In this document: positions 9,466 through 15,599 of the stretch, in pieces
Layout of the letters: every line of letters begins with the position of its first letter
Numbering within the stretch: the stretch's first letter is position 1
From: Deinococcus sp.
GTDB taxonomy: Bacteria > Deinococcota > Deinococci > Deinococcales > Deinococcaceae
Direction: 5' to 3'
DNA length: 29,848 bases
Assembly (NCBI RefSeq): GCF_018260405.1
Contig: NZ_JAGLBG010000026.1
Coordinates: 1-29,848 of the forward strand
The notes under the pieces: generated by a model
Told to the model about the DNA's origin: nothing
Database searches by the model: none
The model's input: only the letters and a program-made list of their open reading frames with translations
Translations under genes and position numbers: made by a program

Positions 9466-10250
9466 CGCTCGGCCACACTGTTCCAGTCGGGGCTGCGTTT
9501 TTCCAGAAAGGCCGTCACGCCCTCCTTCAGACTCTCGGAGCCGCGCCCCAGCGCGTTCAGCCGGGCGGCCTCCCTGAGACCATCCGTTAGGTCGAGGTGC
9601 GGGGCCTCGGTCAGCATCTGCTTGGTCACGCGTAGGCTCATGGGGGCGTTGGCTGTGACCGTTTCGGCCAGTTCCAGCGTGTGGGCCAGCGCCTCACCTT
9701 CGGGCGCGGCCTGCGTGATCAGGCCAATCTGCGCGGCGGCCTCGGCCCCCAGTAGCCGCCCGCTGAGCAGCAGGTCGCGGGCGTGTTTTTCGGCGAGCTG
9801 GCGCGTCAGGAACACCGCCACTACCGCCGCCACGAAGCCGATCTTGACTTCGGTAAAGCCCACTCTGGCCCGCGCGTCTTGCACGGCAAAATCGCAGGCA
9901 CAGATCAGGCCCGCGCCCGCGCCGATGGCGTGCCCGTTCACCGCTGCGAAGGTGGGCTTGGGAAATAGGTACAGCTTGTGCAGGATGTCGGCAAACGCGG
10001 TGGCGTCGGCCAGGTGCTGCTCATGCGAGCGGCTCGCCATGGCCTTCAGTTCGTCCACGTCCAGCCCGGCGCAAAAGGCGCTGCCCTCTCCGGTGATGAC
10101 CACGCCATGCACGGCGGGGTCGGCCTCGGCGCGGTCGAGCGCTTCACTCAGCGCCGCCGTTAGCGGGCCGCTCATGGCGTTACGGACTTCCGGGCGGTTG
10201 AGCCTTAGCACCAGCAGGTGCCCACGGCGTTCTTCCAGAATTAGGGTCAT
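9462..10250 (-). CDS. Enoyl-CoA hydratase/isomerase family protein
   Basis: A 262-aa crotonase-fold protein, cytosolic, acting on acyl-CoA thioesters such as 2-enoyl-CoA in fatty-acid or aromatic-acid degradation. The oxyanion-hole segments are clear: GEGSAFCAGLDVDELK (55-70) and NGHAIGAGAGLICACDF (105-121). GFTEVKIGFV (131-140) supplies the glutamate that aligns with the first catalytic Glu of hydratases. The usual glycine-rich IPGAGGTQ segment is replaced by VAAVVAV, and the second acidic residue may be Asp159, so exact chemistry is uncertain. I chose the ATG at 10250; it lies seven bases after the stop of a truncated thioesterase-like frame that supplies a CAGGGA ribosome site. An upstream start would add 71 residues translated from that frame in the wrong phase. 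Confidence 0.82.
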   Translation of the reverse strand: MTLILEERRGHLLVLRLNRPEVRNAMSGPLTAALSEALDRAEADPAVHGVVITGEGSAFCAGLDVDELKAMASRSHEQHLADATAFADILHKLYLFPKPTFAAVNGHAIGAGAGLICACDFAVQDARARVGFTEVKIGFVAAVVAVFLTRQLAEKHARDLLLSGRLLGAEAAAQIGLITQAAPEGEALAHTLELAETVTANAPMSLRVTKQMLTEAPHLDLTDGLREAARLNALGRGSESLKEGVTAFLEKRSPDWNSVAER

Positions 10251-10257
10251 AGACCGA

Positions 10258-10371
10258 TTATCCCTGTCCGGCCAGCGCAGTGACCAGCGTGGTGATACGC
10301 GAGGTCGCCAAGAAGGTGCCCACCTCGTTGTACAGATCGCTGACCCACAGCTGCAACTTCTGCCCTGAGGT
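10258..10371 (-). pseudogene. C-terminal remnant of a hotdog-fold thioesterase-like gene
   Basis: Directly upstream of the enoyl-CoA hydratase, the minus strand encodes 37 residues ending at TAA (10258). They include QKLQLWVSDLYNEVGTFLA and then TSRITTLV. This resembles the last two strands of PaaI/acyl-CoA thioesterases (pattern Q-x-W-x-V-x-V-x-D-E-x-G-x-L-x-A-x-x-x-x-T). The frame is closed by an in-frame TAG at 10372, and an IS remnant begins about 40 bp further on. The 7-bp spacing to the next gene looks like an old operon junction. It is probably the tail of a gene removed during IS-associated rearrangement; the family call is by resemblance only. Confidence 0.45.
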
Positions 10372-10412
10372 CTAGCTGGTGTCCTCGGGGCAGAATGACT
10401 GAAGCGTACCGG

Positions 10413-10565
10413 GGGTGCATCTCCGAATTTCTGGGTAAGGGAGAATAGGGCATGAGCGACCAAGATGCGTCACAGATTGCCTTCGCAAAACTCATCACTG
10501 CAGTGAGAGCGGAACCCGGCCCACACGCCACGCTAAATCAGACTGGAGCCTTACTCCTGGCCCGA
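10413..10565 (+). mobile_element. Left-end fragment of an insertion sequence (same element as 14431..15268)
   Basis: Starts with the terminal sequence GGGTGCATCTCC and, for about 150 bp, matches the left end of the element at 14431 almost base for base. The match includes an ATG (10452) followed by MSDQDASQIAFAKLI, the N-terminus of the IS protein. Similarity stops after CTCCTGGCCCGA; the frame then runs to a stop at 10607 in unrelated sequence. There is no right end here, so it is an immobile relic. Confidence 0.8.
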
Positions 10566-10677
10566 CAGGACAACCTGTTGCGCTCCATACTTCAGCAGGG
10601 CTCATAGTGGATTCCGGGGAGCTGAGGTGAGCAATAGAGACAGGAGTGGGCCAAGAATACTAGCGGCCCGATCCAAG
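10566..10677. other. Short intergenic stretch after the IS relic
   Basis: About 110 bp between the IS relic and the end of pprA. It contains the relic's nonsense tail and an 8-bp direct repeat CTAGCGGC (about 10660 and 10678) that overlaps the pprA stop codon. No thioesterase sequence resumes here, so the 5' part of that remnant gene is gone. Confidence 0.4.
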
Positions 10678-11550
10678 CTAGCGGCTGGTCAGGCCGTGGC
10701 GCAGGACTTCCGAGAGCTGCTTGGTAATGTGGCCCTGGGCCTCGTCAAGTTCGGCGGAGGCGTTCCTGAGCTGGGTGCGGTACTGCTCGGGATTGCGGCT
10801 TTCCTCACCGCTGATCCGGTGAACGGTAGCCTGCACCGCGAAATGCGCTTCGGGCAGCCGCGCCAAATTGGCCCCAGCACTGGGATGACGGGCTGCGAGC
10901 AGAGCACCGAGCATACCGACCTCTTCACTGCGGCGCATCAGTTCACGCTGGAAAGCGCGGTCCTTGATACTGGTAATTACGTCCCAGGCCGCGTCCGAGA
11001 GGGCCGCCTGCGCCGAAACAGGCCGGGTCACCTCGATAAACAGGTGCTCGCCGCTGCGCCAGAGGCGGTGAAAAGTGCCGCTGCGCCCAGCGATCCAGTG
11101 GGTCTCGAAATCACGGGCCTCCTCGATCAGGACTTTCAGCTGCGCAAAGGGCGCGTCCGCCGGAACGCGGTGGCCTTCTGGCAACGCCCCCCACAGGCTC
11201 AGCCCATTCTCGTCGGCGGCCCGCATGGGTTCGTAGGCCTGGGCCAGCGCCTCATATCCGGCACTCAGGTCGGCCACGGCCCGGCCATCGACCAGCAGGG
11301 TAATGTCGCTGCCGTCCTCGGTCAGTTGCGCCTCATGCTTCAGGTGGTGCAGTCCCAGGCCCCAGCGCTGCTGCGCGGTACTCAGCGCCTCGGTCAGCGC
11401 CGCATTCAGGGTCTTACGGTCCGCCTCACTGTCGGCCAGGGCTTGAATCTGACTGTCCACAGCCGCAGTAGACATCAGAATATCGAAGACCTCGAAAGGC
11501 CGGAAAGCCGTCTCGGTCGCGGAATCATCTTTTATTTTAGCTCGTGCCAT
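10678..11550 (-). CDS. pprA: DNA repair protein PprA
   Basis: A 290-aa cytosolic/nucleoid protein matching PprA, the pleiotropic protein promoting DNA repair found in Deinococcus. In D. radiodurans (284 aa) it binds DNA ends and nicked DNA, stimulates ligation, and assists chromosome segregation with gyrase after irradiation. Diagnostic stretches recognised from memory are MARAK at the N-terminus, FDILMSTAAVDSQI, RWGLGLHHLKHEAQLTEDG, FAQLKVLIEEARDFET, ALSDAAWDVITSIKDRAFQ with RELMRRSEE, and the C-terminal TKQLSEVLRHGL. The length is normal and the gene is intact. The promoter lies against the start codon and carries an RDRM (11561..11577), so induction by radiation or desiccation through PprI/DdrO is expected. 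It is transcribed alone, divergently from a serine hydrolase gene. Confidence 0.93.
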   Translation of the reverse strand: MARAKIKDDSATETAFRPFEVFDILMSTAAVDSQIQALADSEADRKTLNAALTEALSTAQQRWGLGLHHLKHEAQLTEDGSDITLLVDGRAVADLSAGYEALAQAYEPMRAADENGLSLWGALPEGHRVPADAPFAQLKVLIEEARDFETHWIAGRSGTFHRLWRSGEHLFIEVTRPVSAQAALSDAAWDVITSIKDRAFQRELMRRSEEVGMLGALLAARHPSAGANLARLPEAHFAVQATVHRISGEESRNPEQYRTQLRNASAELDEAQGHITKQLSEVLRHGLTSR

Positions 11551-11559
11551 ACTGCCCGT

Positions 11560-11588
11560 ATTATGTCATACACAGAACGATTTGACCA
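11560..11588 (-). promoter_or_regulatory. pprA promoter, probably giving a leaderless mRNA
   Basis: Minus strand: -35 TGGTCA (11583..11588, 4/6), 17-bp spacer, -10 CATAAT (11560..11565, 5/6). The -10 ends only 9 bp before the ATG, so transcription should start at or within a few bases of the start codon. That is consistent with the absence of a Shine-Dalgarno. Confidence 0.7.
11561..11577 (+). promoter_or_regulatory. RDRM (DdrO operator) in the pprA promoter
   Basis: TTATGTCATACACAGAA matches the palindromic radiation/desiccation response motif TTATGTCATTGACATAA at 14 of 17 positions, with the left half perfect. It overlaps the -10 box and spacer of the pprA promoter, where bound DdrO would block RNA polymerase. 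It starts 11 bp upstream of the pprA ATG. Confidence 0.8.
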
Positions 11589-11629
11589 GACTCGTGGCCC
11601 TAGCATGCCTCCGACGTGGCCCACGGCAT

Positions 11630-11635
11630 TAAGCT
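11630..11635 (+). promoter_or_regulatory. Putative -10 of a leaderless serine-hydrolase mRNA
   Basis: TAAGCT fits the TANNNT form and ends six bases before the GTG start at 11642, the geometry of deinococcal leaderless promoters. No Shine-Dalgarno is visible. There is no convincing -35, so support is modest. Confidence 0.4.
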
Positions 11636-11641
11636 GAAAGC

Positions 11642-12640
11642 GTGAACATTCCGCCCACAACTGACCACCGGCTGCGCCGGGCACACCAGTACCAGGGCCT
11701 GAGCGGCGCGGCCCTCGGGGTCGTCAACCGGAACGGTGAGCGGGCGACGCTGTTTGTAGGCGACGCGCAGCAGGAACCCAGGCACATAGCGTTGCAACCG
11801 GATTTCTGGTGGGACCTGGCGAGCCTGACCAAACCTCTGTTCACCGCCCGCTTCATTCTGCGGGCAGCAGAACAGGGCCAGCTGGATCTCGACGACCCGC
11901 TGGCCCGCCATCTGCCCGAACTGGGCTGGATGCAGGACACGCCCCTCAAAACGCGCACCTTACGGCAATTGCTGACCCACACGGCGGGCCTACCGGCCTG
12001 GCTGCCCCTGTACACCTGGGGCGAGCGAGACACGGTCCGTGCCCGACTGATGCAAGAAGCCTTCGAGCTGCAACCGCCCGGGGAAGTGCTGTATTCCGAC
12101 CTGGGTTATATGCTACTGGGCTTCGTCCTGGAAAAGGTCTATGGGCAGCTGCTTGATGCTTTTGCGCTTGCTCCGGGACTCACCTTCAAGCCACAGCCCG
12201 AGCGGAGTGTCGCCACCGAGCATTGTTCCTGGCGTGGGCGCGTCCTGCGCGGCGAAACCCACGATGAGAACGCCGCCGCACTGGGCGGGGTCGCGGGCCA
12301 CGCTGGTCTGTTCGGAACCCTTGAAGGCGTTCTGGATCAGGTGCAGCTGCTCTTAAGCGGAGGCTGGCTTTCTCCGGCTGCACAGGCCGCCGCATTGAGG
12401 CCCGCTGTGGACGGGCGCACCCTGGCTTTCGCGCTCAGCCAGCCTGGGTTCAGCGGCGGCAGTCTGTGCAGCCCACAGACTTTCGGACACACCGGCTTTA
12501 CCGGCACGGGGCTGTGGGTCGATCCGGTGAGCGGCCTGGGCTGGACCCTGCTGACCAACCGGGTTCACCCCTCGCGGCGCGGCAGCCTCGACCTACAGGA
12601 ACTGCGCCGGGCAGTCGGGAATACCTTGCTTGCTTCATAA
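11642..12640 (+). CDS. Serine hydrolase of the beta-lactamase/class C (penicillin-binding) family
   Basis: A 332-aa member of the Beta-lactamase family (PF00144 type: class C beta-lactamases, esterases, D-aminopeptidases). The catalytic motifs are present: SLTK (Ser61-x-x-Lys64), YSD (151-153) in the place of the YxN motif, and HTG near residue 283 (FGHTGFTGTG) in the place of KTG. A helical LRQLLTHTAGLPAWLP follows the family pattern. No signal peptide is visible, so a cytosolic hydrolase or esterase is more likely than a periplasmic beta-lactamase. The start GTG at 11642 lacks a Shine-Dalgarno but has a TANNNT box six bases before it. It is transcribed divergently from pprA, and its 3' end converges with the DUF2239 gene after 26 bp. 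The substrate cannot be told from sequence. Confidence 0.8.
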   Translation: MNIPPTTDHRLRRAHQYQGLSGAALGVVNRNGERATLFVGDAQQEPRHIALQPDFWWDLASLTKPLFTARFILRAAEQGQLDLDDPLARHLPELGWMQDTPLKTRTLRQLLTHTAGLPAWLPLYTWGERDTVRARLMQEAFELQPPGEVLYSDLGYMLLGFVLEKVYGQLLDAFALAPGLTFKPQPERSVATEHCSWRGRVLRGETHDENAAALGGVAGHAGLFGTLEGVLDQVQLLLSGGWLSPAAQAAALRPAVDGRTLAFALSQPGFSGGSLCSPQTFGHTGFTGTGLWVDPVSGLGWTLLTNRVHPSRRGSLDLQELRRAVGNTLLAS

Positions 12641-12666
12641 CGTTGCGTTTTTCCCCTCAGCTGGGC

Positions 12667-13242
12667 TTAATCGGCTTCCACTTCAGTGGCGGCAAAGGCC
12701 GGGGCAGCCAGCCTAAGCGCGTAGGTACGAATATCTCCGGGCCAGGCGGCACTATGCGCCAGAAAACGGCCCCTGTCACGCTGATACAGGGCGCGGGCCG
12801 CTTCTTCGTAGCCTGGCAGGTCGCCCGCCATGACCTCAAGAAAGCGGTCGGTGGCCGCCTGCGCCTGCTGAAGGCGTTCACCTTCCGGGTCTTTTTTACG
12901 GGCCTCATCAATCAAGCGCCGTAACGTGGCCGACGCTCCTCCACGCTGGGTTTCTAGCCATTCCCAGTGACGGGGCAGCAGCGTAACCTCACGCGGCACC
13001 ACTCCTAGCCGGGGCCGCCCAGGACCGGGCCTAGGTGTGCTGGCCGCTTCCGGCAGTGCCCGCGCCAACACATCTTCCAGGCTGCCAGACAGATCGAAGT
13101 CGGTCTGCCGCCCGGTGCGGTCTTCAAAAATAAGCACCTGCCCCAGCTTCCGGCTTTTCAAAAATCGCAGGGCCTCCCGCCGCTCACCCGTGAACAGCCT
13201 GTTCTGGTCCTGAAAAATAGTGAGCTGATCTTCCATCTGCAT
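12667..13242 (-). CDS. DUF2239 family protein
   Basis: A 191-aa protein of the uncharacterised DUF2239 family. The N-terminal part (residues 1-55) reads as a small alpha/beta module (LTIFQDQNRLFTGERREALR ... VLIFEDRTGRQTDFDLSGS). The family signature GRPRLGVVPREVTLLPRHW (about 88-106) follows, then WLETQRGGASATLRRLIDEA and MAGDLPGYEEAARALYQRDR. It resembles a DNA-binding or regulatory protein in its basic, ribbon-helix-helix-like centre, but no function is established. I start it at the ATG at 13242, because the -10 box ends seven bases upstream and the mRNA would be leaderless; a second ATG at 13236 is possible. The longer open frame upstream runs through the promoter and operators and is not coding. 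It is cytosolic and monocistronic. Confidence 0.75.
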   Translation of the reverse strand: MQMEDQLTIFQDQNRLFTGERREALRFLKSRKLGQVLIFEDRTGRQTDFDLSGSLEDVLARALPEAASTPRPGPGRPRLGVVPREVTLLPRHWEWLETQRGGASATLRRLIDEARKKDPEGERLQQAQAATDRFLEVMAGDLPGYEEAARALYQRDRGRFLAHSAAWPGDIRTYALRLAAPAFAATEVEAD

Positions 13243-13249
13243 GTCATAT

Positions 13250-13277
13250 ATTATCCGGGTAAAATTTCTGCTGTCAA
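13250..13277 (-). promoter_or_regulatory. Near-consensus sigma-A promoter of the DUF2239 gene
   Basis: Minus strand: TTGACA (13272..13277, 6/6), 16-bp spacer, GATAAT (13250..13255, 5/6). The -10 ends seven bases before the ATG at 13242, which implies a leaderless transcript. This is one of the best promoters in the window. Confidence 0.8.
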
Positions 13278-13291
13278 TATTACCCGGATTA
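13251..13291. promoter_or_regulatory. Pair of operator-like dyads flanking the DUF2239 promoter elements
   Basis: ATCCGGGTAA (13253..13262) and TTACCCGGAT (13280..13289) form a perfect 10-bp inverted repeat. Each arm is itself a near-palindrome (TTATCCGGGTAA at 13251..13262; TTACCCGGATTA at 13280..13291). One covers the -10 side and the other lies just upstream of the -35, with centres about 29 bp apart (roughly three helical turns). This arrangement suits a dimeric regulator binding two sites. Confidence 0.55.
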
Positions 13292-13331
13292 AATGTGATT
13301 GGGGTCTGAAGATATGCTTGAATAGGCAGCC

Positions 13332-13355
13332 ATGACCCAACCGGTGACCGTTTGA
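13332..13355 (+). CDS. Possible 7-codon leader ORF before the sugar-kinase gene
   Basis: ATG ACC CAA CCG GTG ACC GTT TGA encodes MTQPVTV. Its stop codon overlaps the ATG of the kinase gene in a TGATG junction, a layout that allows translational coupling. It has only a weak ribosome site (AATAGGCAGCC). The same bases also contain the kinase gene's GGTGA site, so this could be chance. Confidence 0.25.
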   Translation: MTQPVTV

Positions 13356-14230
13356 TGCCCCTCCCCGTTTGCCTCGGCGTAGATGCCGGGGGCAGCAGCA
13401 CCAAATGGGTTCTGATGCAGGGTCAGACCGTACTGGCACGCGGACAGGCGCCTGCCCTGACAGCGGCTCTTGTACACACACCAGCTGGCAAAGCCGCCCT
13501 GAGAGCGCAGCGCTCCTCGTTGCCTGTCACGGCTCAGAGGGCACATTTCGGCCTCCCAGGACTTTCGGCGGGTACACCGCAGGCCGGGCAGCTGCGGCAA
13601 GAGCTGGCAGCTAGCCTCGGGCTCGGCCCTGAGGCTGTGGGCCTGGAAAGCGACCTGGACCTGGCTTACTCGGCACATTTCGCGCCGGGCGAAGGCATTC
13701 TGGTGTATGCCGGAACAGGAAGTATGGCCTATCACCTCCCGGTCAGCGGTGAGCCTGTTCGCGCTGGCGGGCGCGGCTACCGCATTGGCGACGAGGGCGG
13801 CGGCGCAAGCATAGGCCGAGCGGCGCTGCACTGGGTCACCGACTTTCTGGACCGTGGTGAAGAGCCACACGGCCCCCTCGCAGCCGAGGTCGCCAAACTG
13901 ACCGGGGGTCTCGACTGGCCTACGCTGCGGGCCTTCGTCTACGGCACCCCTGGCGCACGCAGCCTTGCACTGGTCGCCCCAGCCGTGACCTGCGCCGCGC
14001 AACTCGGTGATCCGCAGGCCCTACAGTTGTTGCGGGAAGCCGCCTGCGCTCTGGTCAGGCTGACAAAGAACGTTCAATTGCAGACCGGCCCCCTGCCAGC
14101 CAAAGCCACCGGAGGGGCCTTGCAGAGCGCGCCTCTGCAACAGGCTTTGCAACAGCAGCTTCCCACCATACAGATCGCTTTTGCAGATCATGCCTGGACA
14201 GCGGCTGGGAAGGCCGCCAGAACAACTTGA
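13355..14230 (+). CDS. BadF/BadG/BcrA/BcrD-type ATPase, N-acetylglucosamine-kinase-like
   Basis: A 291-aa ASKHA-fold protein, most like bacterial and eukaryotic N-acetylglucosamine kinases, which phosphorylate GlcNAc with ATP in amino-sugar salvage and cell-wall recycling. Phosphate-1 motif: CLGVDAGGSSTKWVLM (residues 6-21). Phosphate-2: LVYAGTGSMAYHL near 116-128. The signature GYRIGDEGGGASIGRAAL follows at about 145. The C-terminal adenosine-site segment (KATGGALQSAPLQQAL) is present, and the length is normal. ATG at 13355 is chosen because GGTGA lies seven bases upstream; the preceding TTG would give two start codons in a row. It is divergent from the DUF2239 gene. An amino-sugar substrate would suit the polysaccharide cluster further right, but an IS relic and 1.2 kb separate them and nothing ties them directly. 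Confidence 0.78.
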   Translation: MPLPVCLGVDAGGSSTKWVLMQGQTVLARGQAPALTAALVHTPAGKAALRAQRSSLPVTAQRAHFGLPGLSAGTPQAGQLRQELAASLGLGPEAVGLESDLDLAYSAHFAPGEGILVYAGTGSMAYHLPVSGEPVRAGGRGYRIGDEGGGASIGRAALHWVTDFLDRGEEPHGPLAAEVAKLTGGLDWPTLRAFVYGTPGARSLALVAPAVTCAAQLGDPQALQLLREAACALVRLTKNVQLQTGPLPAKATGGALQSAPLQQALQQQLPTIQIAFADHAWTAAGKAARTT

Positions 14231-14295
14231 CCGAGCATTTGGGAGGCCGGGGGGGCCAGCTAGGGGTGAACGGGGACGCGCAGCAGCGGGGCGTT

Positions 14296-14418
14296 TCAGA
14301 CAGCAGGAGTGACGCCCAGCACGCTCAATGCCCTGTGAATATGAAGAGGCGCTTTGAACTGTGATCCGGGGTCCGTATAGCCCAGCAGAAAAACGAACAG
14401 CACTGGCGAGTCACGCAA
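14296..14418 (-). pseudogene. Possible gene remnant beside the IS
   Basis: The minus strand reads about 40 residues (…SPVLFVFLLGYTDPGSQ, then FKAPLHIHRALSVLGVTPAV) to a TGA at 14296. The upstream side meets a stop at 14419, only 10 bp from the IS edge. The composition looks protein-like but I recognise no family. It may be the tail of a gene damaged near the IS. Confidence 0.2.
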
Positions 14419-14430
14419 TTAAGAGAAGAG

Positions 14431-15268
14431 GGGTGCATCTCCAAATTTCGGGGTAAGGGAGAATGGGGCGTGAGCGATCAAGATGCGTCACAGATTGCCT
14501 TCGCAAAACTCATGACTGAAGTGAGAGCGGAACTCGGCCTCCACGCCACACTGAATCAGATTGAAGCCGCACTCCTGGCCCGAATGGAGTCTATGTCCTG
14601 GGACGCGAGCGCGCACAGGCAACGCAGGGCTGTGGTCTAGAAATCAAAACGGCGCTCATTTATCCGCAGTCTGCACCGCAGGCGAGTTCCTGCCGCTCTG
14701 TTCAGGCTTACTTCGTCAGGCTGGTGTACAACTCCAGGACACGCTCGTTGCAGTCACCGATGGCGCACCTTGGCTGGCGTCACTCTGCGAAACAATGGGG
14801 GTACACCAGCATATTTTAGACGTGTACCACAGCAGTTCGTACCTTGAGACGGTGATGCTGGCTCTGGGCTGGGAGGACGAGAGGCGAGACGAAGAGCATC
14901 GCACCTGGGTCAAAGGCCAATGGAGTGGGCGTGACTGGCTCAAGATTCATCTCCCAGAGGAGATGAATCCAGGGTGGTCGCCACAGGCTAAAACAGCAGT
15001 GTCTTACCTGAAAAACCGCGTCCACCTCATGGATTATCCTCGCTCTGTAGAACAGGGGTTCCCTATCGGCTCTGGGCAGATAGAGGGAATGAACAAACAG
15101 GTGATTGGTGGTCGCATGAAAGGGTCTGGGATGCGTTGGTCACGCCCTGGGGGGCACCGCATGGCCACAATACGGGCGCAACTCTTTTCACGCAATCCTT
15201 TGGTGAGCGTTCCGTTACGACGTCACGCCGCTTTCCCCAGGCCGACCCCGAAATCCTGAGATGCACCC
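14431..15268 (+). mobile_element. Internally deleted insertion sequence (ISKra4-like)
   Basis: An 838-bp element bounded by inverted repeats. The left end is GGGTGCATCTCCAAATTTCG; the right end read inward is GGGTGCATCTCAGGATTTCG, so 17 of the first 20 bases match. No target duplication is evident (flanks AGAGAAGAG and ATCAGATAC). Inside are the N-terminal codons of the transposase, a disrupted junction near 14590..14640, and an intact C-terminal half. Full-length relatives should be longer, so the middle of the gene has been lost. A second left-end fragment is at 10413..10565. Both ends are intact, so it could still be moved in trans. Confidence 0.8.
14470..15259 (+). pseudogene. Disrupted ISKra4-like transposase
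   Basis: The reading frame from GTG at 14470 gives VSDQDASQIAFAKLM... and stops at 14640 after 56 codons. The rest of the enzyme is in another frame from about 14600 to 15259. That part has the DDE-type pattern VAVTDGAPWLASLCE, then HQHILDVYHSSSYLE, and the C-terminal GFPIGSGQIEGMNKQVIGGR followed by MKGSGMRWS, which resembles ISKra4-family transposases. The ~150 or more central residues expected between the two halves are missing. It is not functional. Family assignment is by motif memory. Confidence 0.7.
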
Positions 15269-15599
15269 ATCAGATACCTTGCGGGGAAGGGTACCGGAGA
15301 GGCCATACCCTGAACCGCCTCGCTGCCGGGTTTCTCATCCACCTTCTAGCCATCCTCTGGCCAGACATGCGACCCTTAAGCATGATCCCACCGAGGGAGG
15401 CCAGGCCAGTCCCGAACTCTGCTCCAGTCCCGAACTCTGCTTCATGGCTCCGGGCCTTGATTGCAGGCCGCGATAAGCGTGCTGCTGATTCTTTGGCCGG
15501 GGCTTTTTATATGCTGTTGTCCAGGCCAGCGCACTTTTGTGGCACGCGATCTGGCTGCCGAGGAAACGCTCTGAACCTGGCCGAGGAGCGCTCTTTTAT
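15269..15599. other. Non-coding region right of the IS
   Basis: About 330 bp with no supported gene. It contains a perfect 18-bp tandem duplication (15406..15441). A short run before the next gene (GCCGAGGAGCGCTC) could include its ribosome site. No promoter is convincing. Confidence 0.5.
15406..15441 (+). repeat. Perfect 18-bp tandem duplication
   Basis: CCAGTCCCGAACTCTGCT occurs twice head to tail. No further copies follow. Probably replication slippage in non-coding DNA. Confidence 0.9.

Noticed and set aside
13243..13251. RDRM at the DUF2239 promoter
   Set aside because: ATGTCATATAT shares only the left half-site; the other half is absent.
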